Part shown: piece by piece, positions 34,752 through 43,103 of the stretch
Position numbering within the stretch: the first letter of the stretch is position 1
Layout: the number at the start of each line of letters is the position of its first letter
Assembly: GCF_000317305.3 (NCBI RefSeq)
Contig: NC_023036.2
Span: forward strand, 4,898,001-4,962,000
Length of the DNA stretch: 64,000 nucleotides
Direction of reading: 5' to 3'
Origin: Mycolicibacterium neoaurum VKM Ac-1815D
GTDB taxonomy: Bacteria; Actinomycetota; Actinomycetes; Mycobacteriales; Mycobacteriaceae
Translations under genes and position numbers: made by a program
The notes under the pieces: generated by a model
Seen by the model: only the letters and a program-made list of their open reading frames with translations
Told to the model about the DNA's origin: nothing
Database searches by the model: none

Positions 34752-35873
34752 TCAGTACGCCCCCCACCGGTACGGTGCGACCAGCGGGTTGCCCGCCGTG
34801 TACGGGCTCGGCATGGTGCCGATGGTGCGGCCCCACTGCATCTCCAGTTCGGTCAGGTTGCCTTCCCACCGGGTACCGGTGAAGATGCTGCTGTCCAGCC
34901 GGCTCAGGGTGAGATCGACGATGAGGCTGATATTGGCGAAGTCGCCGCGGAACCAGTTCGGGATGGTGCTCTTCACCCACGGGTAGGTGGACAGGAAGTC
35001 CAGCCCCCGGGTGAGGGCGGGTCCGGCATCGGCGAGCTCGCGGAACACCGGTGCGATCTGGCGCAGATTGTTCACCAATGATTCGCGGCTCTGCTGCACC
35101 GTCGAGTTCGCGATGGCGCTGAACTTGCCGAGCGCGTCGATGGCATCGGCCAGTTTGGTGCGCGAGTCGGCGAGAACCTTCAGCGCCTGCGGCATGGTCG
35201 TCAGCGCCCGGTCGACGACGACGTCGTTGGCGGCGACCTGTCCGGCGAGGTCGTTGAGATGTTCGGTGGCGGTGATGATGTCATCGGTTTGTGCGTTCAA
35301 CGCGCTGATGAAGGAGTCCAGTTGGGTGAGCAGACTGCGCATATCGTCTTCACGCCCGGCCAGTGCTGTCGCGAAGCTCTGGTTGATCTCCTGCAACTGA
35401 GCCAGCCCGCCGCCGTTGAGCAGGACCGACACCGAGGCCAGGGTCTGCTCCGTGGTGGGGTAGGTCGCGGCCGCGGACAGCGGTATCACCGAACCGTCGG
35501 TCAATCGGCCCTGCGGGACCGCGTCGGTGGGTGGGGCGAGCTCGATGTGCATGGAGCCCAGCAAACTGGTCTGGCCGACCTTGGCCGTGGCGTTGGCGGG
35601 CAGCACGACGTCTCCGTCGATCCGCATGGTGACCAGGGCGTGCCAGTCCTGAACCTCGATCTTGGTGACGTTTCCGACGTTGACGTCGGCAACGCGGACG
35701 CGGGTGTTCTGCTGGATGACCACCACGTCGGGTAGCTGCGCCTGGATGGTGTAAGCCCCGTCGCCGGTGCCCGCGGTACCGGGCAGGCTCAACGAATTCA
35801 GGCCTCGCCACTGGCATCCCGGAACCAGTGCCAGCACCGCAATGAGGATCCCGACCAGCGCTATGCGGCTCAC
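34752..35873 (-). CDS. mceE: MCE-family lipoprotein MceE
   Basis: This 373-residue MCE subunit is made as a lipoprotein. The N-terminal MSRIALVGILIAVLALVPGC ends in the lipobox Cys, as in LprK/LprN of other mce operons. The MCE domain follows (VIQQNTRVRVADVNVGNVTK, then IEVQDWHALVTMRIDGDV and LPANATAKVGQTSLLGSMH). A helical region follows (NALNAQTDDIITATEHLNDL). The start overlaps the mceD stop by four bases. Confidence 0.92.
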   Translation of the reverse strand: MSRIALVGILIAVLALVPGCQWRGLNSLSLPGTAGTGDGAYTIQAQLPDVVVIQQNTRVRVADVNVGNVTKIEVQDWHALVTMRIDGDVVLPANATAKVGQTSLLGSMHIELAPPTDAVPQGRLTDGSVIPLSAAATYPTTEQTLASVSVLLNGGGLAQLQEINQSFATALAGREDDMRSLLTQLDSFISALNAQTDDIITATEHLNDLAGQVAANDVVVDRALTTMPQALKVLADSRTKLADAIDALGKFSAIANSTVQQSRESLVNNLRQIAPVFRELADAGPALTRGLDFLSTYPWVKSTIPNWFRGDFANISLIVDLTLSRLDSSIFTGTRWEGNLTELEMQWGRTIGTMPSPYTAGNPLVAPYRWGAY

Positions 35874-37156
35874 GGGGTGCCGCCCGGCACCATCAGACCG
35901 GGCAGACCGGCGGCGGGGTCGGTCGGTACCGCGGGGCCCTCGGCGGCCAGCATGCCGATCGGGTCCGGCGGCGGTGGCGCAGCGGCAACGAAGTCGGGTC
36001 GCAGATGGTTCTCGCTGTAGGTGATCTCGTTGGGGCGTGCGGTGGCCCCGACGAACGGGTTTCCACCGATCGGCAGGAAGTTGTACTGCCGGTTCTTGAC
36101 GATCGGCGCCAGATATTGCGTGCAGAGTTTCGCGGATTGTTCGCTGTTCAACCGGGAGGCGGCCTGCACTGCGCCACAGATGAATCCGACAGTGTTGGCG
36201 AAATTGCCCAGTGCCATGATGCCGGTGACCGCGGCCTGCGCAGGTTGATAGATGTTCATGAAGTTCTGGAACACCGTCGGTGCGACGTGCAGGACCTGTT
36301 TGACATCACCTCGGCGATCGTTGAGCGCGGTGGTGACGGCGGTGAACCGGTCGACGGTGGTGCCCAGTGATTCCCGATTGTCGGCGATGAACCCGCGCAG
36401 ATCGGTGACGGCCGCATCGAGACCTGAGGTGGCGTCGGCGATCTCGTCGGGGGTGTTCGACAGCACGGTCGACACGTCGGCGAGGTTCACGTTGAACCTG
36501 GCCATCAGGTCACTGCTGGCAGACAGCGCCGACACCAGCATTTGCAGGTTGCGGACGGTGCTGAAGATATCGGTGCTGTGGTCACCGAGCACCGACATCG
36601 CCTGCGAGAGTTTGAGGACGGTGTCACGGGCGGTGCCGCCCTGGCCGCGCAGGTTCTCCGCTGCGCTGTTGATGAATTCACCGACGGCGTTCGGGCCTCC
36701 GGGCGTCGTCGGCTGCAGGGCTTCGGTGAGCTTCTGCAATTGCGCGCGGAAGTCGTCCCATTCCACCGGAACGGCCGTGCGCTCCAGCGGGATCGCGGCG
36801 CCGGCGGCGAGTTTCGGTCCACCGTCATAGGCGGGCACCAGTTGGATGGCCCGGGCGCTCACCAGGGACGGGGAGAGCACGGCGGCCCGGACGTCGGCGG
36901 GCACCGGGTAGCGGGCATCCACCGAGAAGGTGACCTTGATGTTCTGCGGTTGCGGCTCGATCGATTCGATATCTCCGACGGCGACGCCGAGAATCCGGAC
37001 CTCGTCACCGACATAAAGGCCGTTGGTGTTGGCGAAATAGCCGACGTAGGTGTTGGTGACGACCCGGTCCCACCACGAGGTGCCCACGACCGAGATGCCG
37101 ACGACCAGCAGCACCGACAGCACGGCGGCCAGCGCGATCCGCAACTTCGCCGTCAT
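35870..37156 (-). CDS. mceD: MCE-family protein MceD
   Basis: This 428-residue MCE subunit has an N-terminal helix (LRIALAAVLSVLLVVGISVV), an MCE domain (TYVGYFANTNGLYVGDEVRI, LGVAVGDIESIEPQPQ, ARYPVPADVRAAVLSPSLVS) and a long helical barrel region. The C-terminal tail is Pro-rich (FVAAAPPPPDPIGML, DPAAGLPGLMVPGGTP). ATG overlaps the mceC stop. As in other operons it should form a hexameric tunnel together with the other five MCE proteins. Confidence 0.92.
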   Translation of the reverse strand: MTAKLRIALAAVLSVLLVVGISVVGTSWWDRVVTNTYVGYFANTNGLYVGDEVRILGVAVGDIESIEPQPQNIKVTFSVDARYPVPADVRAAVLSPSLVSARAIQLVPAYDGGPKLAAGAAIPLERTAVPVEWDDFRAQLQKLTEALQPTTPGGPNAVGEFINSAAENLRGQGGTARDTVLKLSQAMSVLGDHSTDIFSTVRNLQMLVSALSASSDLMARFNVNLADVSTVLSNTPDEIADATSGLDAAVTDLRGFIADNRESLGTTVDRFTAVTTALNDRRGDVKQVLHVAPTVFQNFMNIYQPAQAAVTGIMALGNFANTVGFICGAVQAASRLNSEQSAKLCTQYLAPIVKNRQYNFLPIGGNPFVGATARPNEITYSENHLRPDFVAAAPPPPDPIGMLAAEGPAVPTDPAAGLPGLMVPGGTP

Positions 37157-38445
37157 GGTGCGACCTCACCGGGCGCGGGAACATACACCGCGGTCGGGCC
37201 GACCGGCACAGGACCGGCGAACCCGGGCGGGGGTGCTGCCGGCGGACCCGGCGGTGGGCCACCCGGTGGCGGGCCGGGTAGCGGCTGCCGGTAAGGGTAC
37301 CGCGGATCGCCTGGATGCCCGGTGATGGCATCGGGCAGAGTGAGATTCGGCTCGCCACCCTGGCCGGTGCGCGGGAACGGCACCGGCAGCGCCGGGGTAC
37401 CGGGTTGGCCCACGCCGGGATCGACCAGCTGCGAGGGCACCCGCACGTTCGGGTCCAGACCCAGATCCGAGAAGGCCGCATCGACGAACGGTTGGACGAA
37501 TTGGCCGGGCAGCAGGTTCACCAGCGAGGCCTTGAAGAACGGGCCGGAGCCGAGCACCTCACCAAAGGACATCGCGTAGCGGCGCAACAGGTACAGCGTG
37601 CGCTGCAGTTCCTGTTTACGGTTGTCCAGGATCGACAGCACTCCGTTGAGCTTGTCCAGGGCGGGTTGCAGTTGTTCGCGGTTGTCGGCCACCAGGCCGG
37701 ACAGCTGGGCCGATGCCGCTGCCAGATTGCCCATGAACGCGTCCACCGAATCTCGTTGTGACAGTAGCTCGGCCAGCAGGGCGTTTGCGTTGACCACGAG
37801 CGAGGCGATCTGGTCGCTGCGCTTGGCCAGCACTCCGGTCACCTTGTCGGCATCGGCGAGCAGGGTGCGCAGCTGGGCGTCGCGGGTGTTGAGGGTGTCG
37901 GAGAACTGCGCGACACCTTCGAGGGCGAGCTTCAGGTCGGCCGGGGTGTTCTGGAAGGTCTCGGCCAGGGTCGACAATGCGGTGGACAGTTGGGTGGTGT
38001 CCAGCCCGCTGATGGTGGTGGTGAGATCCCCAAGGGCGGTGGGCAGATCGTAGGGTGAGGTGGTCCGTTCCAGCGGGATGGTCCCGTCGAGTTCGCCGTC
38101 GCCCTGCGGGGTGAGTTCGAGCATCTTGGTGCCCAGCACCGTCTCGGTCTTGATGGCCGCCTCGGTGCGGTCACCGAGTTCGACGTCGTCATCGACGGTG
38201 AACTCGACGAGAACCTTGGTGCCCTCCAACGTCACGCTCGACACGCGACCGACACCGTATCCGGAGACCCGGACATCGCTGCCCGGTTTGATACCACCGG
38301 CCTCGGCGAAATACGCGGTGTAGTCCGAAGTCCCCTTGATGACGGGCAATTTGTCGTAGGAGAAGGCGGCTGCCACGACCGCGACCAGCACAAGGGTGCC
38401 CACGGCTCCGACGGCCGCGCGGTTGCGTTCGGCGATGGGTTTCAT
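37153..38445 (-). CDS. mceC: MCE-family protein MceC
   Basis: This 430-residue MCE subunit starts at ATG 38445, which overlaps the mceB TGA. MKPIAERNRAAVGAVGTLVL leads into a transmembrane helix. The MCE domain holds YTAYFAEAGGIKPGSDVRVS, GYGVGRVSSVTLEG and AAIKTETVLGTKMLELTPQG. The helical region ends in a Pro-rich tail (PYRQPLPGPPPGGPPPGP, then PAAPPPGFAGPVPVGPTA), unusually dense in proline compared with the middle of the protein. Confidence 0.92.
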   Translation of the reverse strand: MKPIAERNRAAVGAVGTLVLVAVVAAAFSYDKLPVIKGTSDYTAYFAEAGGIKPGSDVRVSGYGVGRVSSVTLEGTKVLVEFTVDDDVELGDRTEAAIKTETVLGTKMLELTPQGDGELDGTIPLERTTSPYDLPTALGDLTTTISGLDTTQLSTALSTLAETFQNTPADLKLALEGVAQFSDTLNTRDAQLRTLLADADKVTGVLAKRSDQIASLVVNANALLAELLSQRDSVDAFMGNLAAASAQLSGLVADNREQLQPALDKLNGVLSILDNRKQELQRTLYLLRRYAMSFGEVLGSGPFFKASLVNLLPGQFVQPFVDAAFSDLGLDPNVRVPSQLVDPGVGQPGTPALPVPFPRTGQGGEPNLTLPDAITGHPGDPRYPYRQPLPGPPPGGPPPGPPAAPPPGFAGPVPVGPTAVYVPAPGEVAP

Positions 38446-39476
38446 TTCTTCGGTGTGCACCTTCCGGTGTCCTGGCCGGCCAGCTTGATGTACACGGGTT
38501 GACCGCCCTTCCCGTTGACCTTGAGCGCGGCGTCGCACAGGTAGAAGCCGAAGTAGTCGCCGTAGAGGCCCTGCCGGGCCAGGATCTGGTAGGTATCGGG
38601 CAGGGTCCGCACCAACTCGTCGACGTAGTCGTGGTCGGCCATGATCTGTCCGGCCACCCGGTCCGTCTGTGTTACTGCCTCTTTCACCGGTTCCCGGGCC
38701 TGCACCAACAGGTCGGCGACGGTACCGGCCGCAGCACTGATATGCGCCACGCCGGCGGCGATATCGTCGCGACGGTCGGCAAGACCCCGCACCAGGCTCG
38801 ACAGGTCACCCAGCCCCGCGGAGAACTGGTCATCGCGTGCGGCGAACGTACTCAGCACGGTGTTGAGGTTGGTGATCACCTGTCCGATCAGCTCGTCGCG
38901 TCCGGCCAGCGTCTTGGTCAGCGCCGAGGTCTGGGCCAGCACCGAGGACACCGTGCCGCCCTGGCCCTGGAACACCTTGAGTAGTTGCCCGGACAAGGCG
39001 TTCACCTGGTCGGGATCCAGCGCTCGGAACAGCGGCCGGAAGCCGCCGATCAACGCGTCGACATCGAGGGCGGGGTGCGTGCGCTCCAGCGGGATGGTCT
39101 GGCCGGGCTGTAGCGGTCGCACCGAACCGGGTCCCTCTTCCAGTGCGAGGTAGCGGTCGCCGATCAGGTTTTCGTAGCGCACCGCGGCCGTGGTGCCCTC
39201 GGTGAGGGACAGGCCCCTGTCGACGGCGAATTCGACGGTGACGGTGCCGTCCTTGTGCAGGGTCAGGTTGGTCACCTTGCCCACCTCGACGCCGGCGATG
39301 CGGACGAAGTTGCCGCCCTTGAGGCCGGAGATGTTGGTGAACACGGCGCTGTAGGAGACCCGCGAGTCGAAGCGGAACTGCCCGAAGACGGTGACGAGGG
39401 CGAACAGGAACACCAGGCACATGGCGGTGAACCCCGCGACCCGCACCACGGTACCGGTGATGCTCTTGCGGCGCAT
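38442..39476 (-). CDS. mceB: MCE-family protein MceB
   Basis: This 344-residue MCE subunit has an N-terminal helix (VAGFTAMCLVFLFALVTVFG), an MCE domain (VSYSAVFTNISGLKGGNFVR, IAGVEVGKVTNLTLHKDG, VRYENLIGDRYLALEEGPG) and a shorter helical tail. The tail ends in Cys-containing segments (YFGFYLCDAALKVNGKGG, GRCTPKK). It lies 12 bases after the mceA stop. Confidence 0.93.
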   Translation of the reverse strand: MRRKSITGTVVRVAGFTAMCLVFLFALVTVFGQFRFDSRVSYSAVFTNISGLKGGNFVRIAGVEVGKVTNLTLHKDGTVTVEFAVDRGLSLTEGTTAAVRYENLIGDRYLALEEGPGSVRPLQPGQTIPLERTHPALDVDALIGGFRPLFRALDPDQVNALSGQLLKVFQGQGGTVSSVLAQTSALTKTLAGRDELIGQVITNLNTVLSTFAARDDQFSAGLGDLSSLVRGLADRRDDIAAGVAHISAAAGTVADLLVQAREPVKEAVTQTDRVAGQIMADHDYVDELVRTLPDTYQILARQGLYGDYFGFYLCDAALKVNGKGGQPVYIKLAGQDTGRCTPKK

Positions 39477-39488
39477 GACAGGTCCTTC

Positions 39489-40817
39489 CTACGGCGTGGG
39501 TGGGCCGGGTGGCGGGAATGTCGCCGGGGCCGGCGGGAGCGGGAACGGCGGTGCCGGCGCTCCGAACGGGCCGGGCCCGGGTGCCGGACCGCCGGGGTAG
39601 CGGATGCTCGGCTGTTCGGGAACCGCGCGGGTGACCGGAAGGTAGTCGGCCCAGCCGGGGAAGCCGATACCGGGGTTGGTGCGGATCTCGTTGGGCAGGG
39701 CGCCCCAACCGGTGTCGGTGACCAGTGCCTTGACCGGGAAGTTCTGGCTGACATCGGGCAATGAACCGCAGCTCGGCTTGCCGCCGGGGCCGCCGGTGGC
39801 ATTGGTCTTGGGCAGGTTCTGCGGGAATCGGTAGGCATCGTCGCCGGCGAGCATCGCCGCGTCCATGATGACCGATTTCCCGTTGCCGCCGAGGGCATCA
39901 CGGCCACCGTGTTCCAGGAACCAGACCGCGCCCTGGAACAGGCACGTGTACGTCGGCGAGTATTTCATCAGCAGGGCCGTGGTCGGGTCGAGCAGATTCA
40001 TGGCGCGCACCAGAGCGGGTTGGTTGCCGCCGATTACGTCGACACCCGATCGGGAGAAGCCGACCGCCGAGAGCAGCAGGGTGTCCAGCGGCTGCGCATG
40101 ACTTGCGATGGTCGAAGAGGTGGTCGAGAACGAATCGAGGATCGATACGATGTCCTGCGCCGCAACGGAATACGCCTCAGCAGTCTGTCCGAACAACTGC
40201 CAGTCGCGTTGCACGGTGGGCATCCGTGGATTGACGGCCAGCAACACCTTGTTCGCCTCGGTGATAGCCCGGCCTATCCGGTCACCCTTACCGCGCAGCG
40301 ATTCCGACACCGCGGCCAGTACGGCGTTGAGCTTGGCCGGGTCGACGGCCTGCACGACGGCTTGCAGGTTCTCGAATACCGTGTTGACCTCGACGGTGAC
40401 ATTACGACTGCGCAGCACCGCACCGGGTGTCAGCCGGCCCGCGCTGGGCCCGGAGTCGGGCACGATGAGATCCACATACTTGGCTCCGAAGGCCGTGGTG
40501 GACTTGATCTCGGCCTCCACGTTGGCGGGCAGATGCTCGAACGGTCCGGGGTATATGTTGAGATGCAGTGCGGCGAGCCCTGATTCGGTGCCGATCGATC
40601 CGACCTCGCCGACCTGCACGCCACGCAGTTTGACCTTCGCACCGTTCTCCATCACCAGGCCGGCCCGATCGGATATCAACGTGACGGGCACGAACGTGCG
40701 CAGCGTCCCGGAGAACAGCAGCGCGGTCATCACCGTCAGCGCGATGATGACGATCAGCAGGATGGGCGCATACCAGATCGGGTCGATCTTCTCGCGGCGC
40801 GGCGCATTGTTGTTCAC
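39489..40817 (-). CDS. mceA: MCE-family protein MceA
   Basis: This 442-residue protein is the first MCE subunit. The N-terminal helix is IWYAPILLIVIIALTVMTAL. The MCE domain has TLISDRAGLVMENGAKVKLR, GVQVGEVGSIGTESGLAALH and AEIKSTTAFGAKYVDLIVPD. The C-terminal Cys-containing part (YSPTYTCLFQGAVWFLEHGG) is followed by a Pro-rich tail (GPFGAPAPPFPLPPAPA). It starts three bases after the yrbEB stop. Confidence 0.93.
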   Translation of the reverse strand: MNNNAPRREKIDPIWYAPILLIVIIALTVMTALLFSGTLRTFVPVTLISDRAGLVMENGAKVKLRGVQVGEVGSIGTESGLAALHLNIYPGPFEHLPANVEAEIKSTTAFGAKYVDLIVPDSGPSAGRLTPGAVLRSRNVTVEVNTVFENLQAVVQAVDPAKLNAVLAAVSESLRGKGDRIGRAITEANKVLLAVNPRMPTVQRDWQLFGQTAEAYSVAAQDIVSILDSFSTTSSTIASHAQPLDTLLLSAVGFSRSGVDVIGGNQPALVRAMNLLDPTTALLMKYSPTYTCLFQGAVWFLEHGGRDALGGNGKSVIMDAAMLAGDDAYRFPQNLPKTNATGGPGGKPSCGSLPDVSQNFPVKALVTDTGWGALPNEIRTNPGIGFPGWADYLPVTRAVPEQPSIRYPGGPAPGPGPFGAPAPPFPLPPAPATFPPPGPPTP

Positions 40818-40820
40818 GCG

Positions 40821-41639
40821 CTATCCCGAGAGATGGAAGTTGCCGGACTGCCCGTATACCGACAGCGTGATGGTCAACAGGACGAACACCGTTGCGGTGA
40901 CCGAGGTCCGCACGGCACGGCCGACCGCCTCCCCCACCCCGGCCGGACCGCCGGTCGCGGTGAATCCGTAGTACGTGTGCACCACCATCACCGCGGCGGC
41001 CATCGACAGCGCCGCCACGAAGGACCACAGCAGGTCCGACGGCCGAAGAAACGTCGAGAAGTAGTGGTCGTAGACGCCGGCGGACTGACCGTAGACGACG
41101 GTGGTGCCCAACCGTGTTGCCAGGAAGGACATCAGGACGGCGACGGTGTAGAGCGGAATCACCACCACGACGCCGGCGACGATGCGGGTGGACACCAGGT
41201 AGGTGATGGCCCGGATGCCCATCACCTCGAGGGCGTCGATCTCCTCGTTGATCCGCATGGCGCCGAGCTGCGCGGTGGCGCCCGCACCGATGGTCGCGGC
41301 CAGCGCCACCCCGGCGGTGGCGGGTGCGATGAACCGGACGTTGAGGAAGGCCGACAGGAACCCGGTAAGCGCCTCGATGCCGACATTGGACAGCGTGTTG
41401 TACCCCTGCACGGCGATCAGCGCACCGGTGGACAGCGTGAGGAAACCGATGATGACGACGGTGCCACCGATCACGGCCAGCGCGCCGGTGCCCATGCCCA
41501 TCACGGCGATGAGCCGCAGCACCTCGCCCGGGTAGCGGCGGACCGCGTCACCGATGTGGGCCAGGGACTGGCCGTAGAAGGCGGTCTGCTCGCCGAGCAG
41601 GCGGGTCCGGTCGACCAGCCCTTGCCCGAAAGTGGTCAT
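40821..41639 (-). CDS. yrbEB: YrbE-family permease subunit B (MlaE-like)
   Basis: This 272-residue integral membrane permease of the MlaE/YrbE family has five or six helices. The conserved coupling motif is GAMRINEEIDALEVMGIRAI, whose EExDALxVMG part contacts the shared MceG ATPase. With YrbEA it forms the inner-membrane half of the mce ABC importer. No mceG-type ATPase is present here, as is usual since mceG is encoded elsewhere. ATG 41639 overlaps the yrbEA stop by one base. Confidence 0.93.
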   Translation of the reverse strand: MTTFGQGLVDRTRLLGEQTAFYGQSLAHIGDAVRRYPGEVLRLIAVMGMGTGALAVIGGTVVIIGFLTLSTGALIAVQGYNTLSNVGIEALTGFLSAFLNVRFIAPATAGVALAATIGAGATAQLGAMRINEEIDALEVMGIRAITYLVSTRIVAGVVVVIPLYTVAVLMSFLATRLGTTVVYGQSAGVYDHYFSTFLRPSDLLWSFVAALSMAAAVMVVHTYYGFTATGGPAGVGEAVGRAVRTSVTATVFVLLTITLSVYGQSGNFHLSG

Positions 41640-42406
41640 CAGGGGGCCACTTTCACGCCGAGCGCGGTGGCCAGGATGTTGATCAGGAACAGCGCCATGA
41701 ACGCGAAGACCACGGTCTCGTTTACCGCGTTACCCACGCCGGTCGGTCCGCCGCCCACCGACAACCCCTTGTAGCAGGCGATCAACCCGGCGGAGAGCCC
41801 GAACAGCAGAGCCTTGACCAGCGAGACGATGACCTGCGGCAGACCGGTGAGCAGTGTCAGGCCCGCGACGAAGGCTCCCGGGGTGACATTCTGGACATAG
41901 ACCACGAACAGGTAGCTGCCGGTCAGCCCCACCACGGCCACCACCGAGTAGAGCATCAGGGCTACGAAGGTGGCCGCGATGACGCGGGGCACCACCAGCG
42001 CCTGCACCGGATTGACGCCGATGACCTTCATCGCGTCGATCTCTTCGCGGATGGTGCGGGCACCGAGGTCGGCGCACATGGCGGTGGCGCCGGCGCCGGC
42101 GACGACGATGGCCGTGACGACGGGTCCCACCTGGGTCACCGAGGCCAGCGCGGCACCGGCTCCGGACAGGTCGCCGGCACCGATTTCGAGCAACACGATG
42201 TTGAGCGTGAAAACGATCAGCACCGTGTAGGGGATGGACAGCATGATGGTCGGGAAGATCGATACCCGGGCCACGAAGGCGATCTGGTCGAAGAGCTCCC
42301 GCCATGCGAACGGGCGCCGGAAAATGGCACCGAACGATTCCGCGCTGAGCACCATGAAGCCACCCACGGCATCCATGGACTTCGTCAACTGACCGGAGGT
42401 GCTCAT
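41639..42406 (-). CDS. yrbEA: YrbE-family permease subunit A (MlaE-like)
   Basis: This 255-residue MlaE-like permease is the first gene of the mce operon. Helical segments such as IMLSIPYTVLIVFTLNIVLL and the coupling motif GARTIREEIDAMKVIGVNPV (EExDAMxVIG) are clear. The operon continues through yrbEB and mceA-F without gaps above 12 bases. The operon cannot be assigned to mce1-mce4 with confidence from sequence alone. Its downstream neighbours (SRPBCC, racemase) are unlike those of mce1 or mce4. Confidence 0.93.
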   Translation of the reverse strand: MSTSGQLTKSMDAVGGFMVLSAESFGAIFRRPFAWRELFDQIAFVARVSIFPTIMLSIPYTVLIVFTLNIVLLEIGAGDLSGAGAALASVTQVGPVVTAIVVAGAGATAMCADLGARTIREEIDAMKVIGVNPVQALVVPRVIAATFVALMLYSVVAVVGLTGSYLFVVYVQNVTPGAFVAGLTLLTGLPQVIVSLVKALLFGLSAGLIACYKGLSVGGGPTGVGNAVNETVVFAFMALFLINILATALGVKVAP

Positions 42407-42517
42407 CGCGGCGGACGTTATGACCGGTGGAATTTGCTGTCAAAGGCAACTTTCAGCAGTATGCCGACGTCAATATCCGATTCGGCTGGTGGCCATTCCT
42501 CGCGCGATTTAGCTCAG

Positions 42518-42532
42518 CGTGATTCGATCACG
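42518..42532. promoter_or_regulatory. Short inverted repeat between mce operon and zinc-finger gene
   Basis: CGTGAT-TCG-ATCACG, a 6-base perfect inverted repeat, lies in the 136-base divergent gap, 112 bases upstream of yrbEA and ten bases before the zinc-finger start. It is a candidate operator for either gene. Evidence is only the symmetry. Confidence 0.35.
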
Positions 42533-42542
42533 GTGATGCATA

Positions 42543-42815
42543 GTGCCCGCACTGCGTAGACTCGCCCGTGTGGATGTCGATCCCTCGGTTCCCCCATCAG
42601 GTAGCGGCTGCGTGGAGTGCGACGCCGACGGCGGATGGTGGGTCCACCTGCGTCGCTGCACCGCGTGCGGGCATATCGGCTGCTGTGACGATTCGCTGGC
42701 GCGGCATGCCTCACACCACTGGCGCAGCAGCGGCCACCCGATCATCCGAAGTTTCGAGCCGGGTGAGGACTGGTTCTGGAATTACGACACCGGCCAGTAT
42801 TACGACGGCCCGTAA
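42543..42815 (+). CDS. UBP-type zinc-finger protein
   Basis: This is a small 90-residue protein with a ubiquitin-protease-type zinc finger. Cys and His residues follow the family pattern: CVEC, then RRCTACGHIGCCDDSLARHA and SHHWRSSGHPIIRSFEPGED. In eukaryotes this fold binds ubiquitin C-termini. In actinobacteria such stand-alone proteins are common and of unknown function. GTG 42543 gives the longest form; GTG 42570 (VDVDPSVPPSGSG) is an equally plausible start by family similarity. Confidence 0.8.
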   Translation: MPALRRLARVDVDPSVPPSGSGCVECDADGGWWVHLRRCTACGHIGCCDDSLARHASHHWRSSGHPIIRSFEPGEDWFWNYDTGQYYDGP

Positions 42816-42956
42816 TTGTGTGCACCCCAGGCGCATCCCATCGATCAGTCGGTACCGGGTCCCCGATCGCGGGTGCCCGCCGACTGGATGGAGCAGCTGC
42901 AGAACCGGGATGCTTGAGTACCGTTTCGACCTCGGCGAAACGGGTATCGACTCCCC

Positions 42957-43103
42957 GTGAGCGCAGATCCCAAGACCACCGAGTCAGACGCAGGTAAACC
43001 GGGCGCCGAGGACGATGTCCTGAGCGACCCGGCCAAGGGTGCCGAGGACCGCTCGGACTGGTCCGACGAGGGCGGCGCGCCGGCCGGCGAAGAACACGCC
43101 TAA
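42957..43103 (+). CDS. Small acidic hydrophilic protein, 48 residues
   Basis: GTG at 42957 opens a 48-residue frame ending with TAA at 43101-43103. It begins SADPKTTESDAGKPGAEDDV and contains DPAKGAEDRSDWSDEGGAPA. It is strongly acidic, lacks hydrophobic stretches and is probably intrinsically disordered. Third-position GC is high and the composition is unlike antisense noise, which in this genome is Arg-rich. Its stop overlaps the stop of the convergent flavoprotein gene (CTAA). I believe similar short proteins occur in other mycobacteria but cannot name one. Function is unknown. Confidence 0.6.
   Translation: MSADPKTTESDAGKPGAEDDVLSDPAKGAEDRSDWSDEGGAPAGEEHA

Noticed and set aside
33221-42406. 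Assignment of the mce operon to mce1 or mce4
   Set aside because: Gene order is the same in all mce operons. The flanking genes do not match mce1 (fadD5) or mce4 (cholesterol genes), and sequence alone did not allow a safe call.
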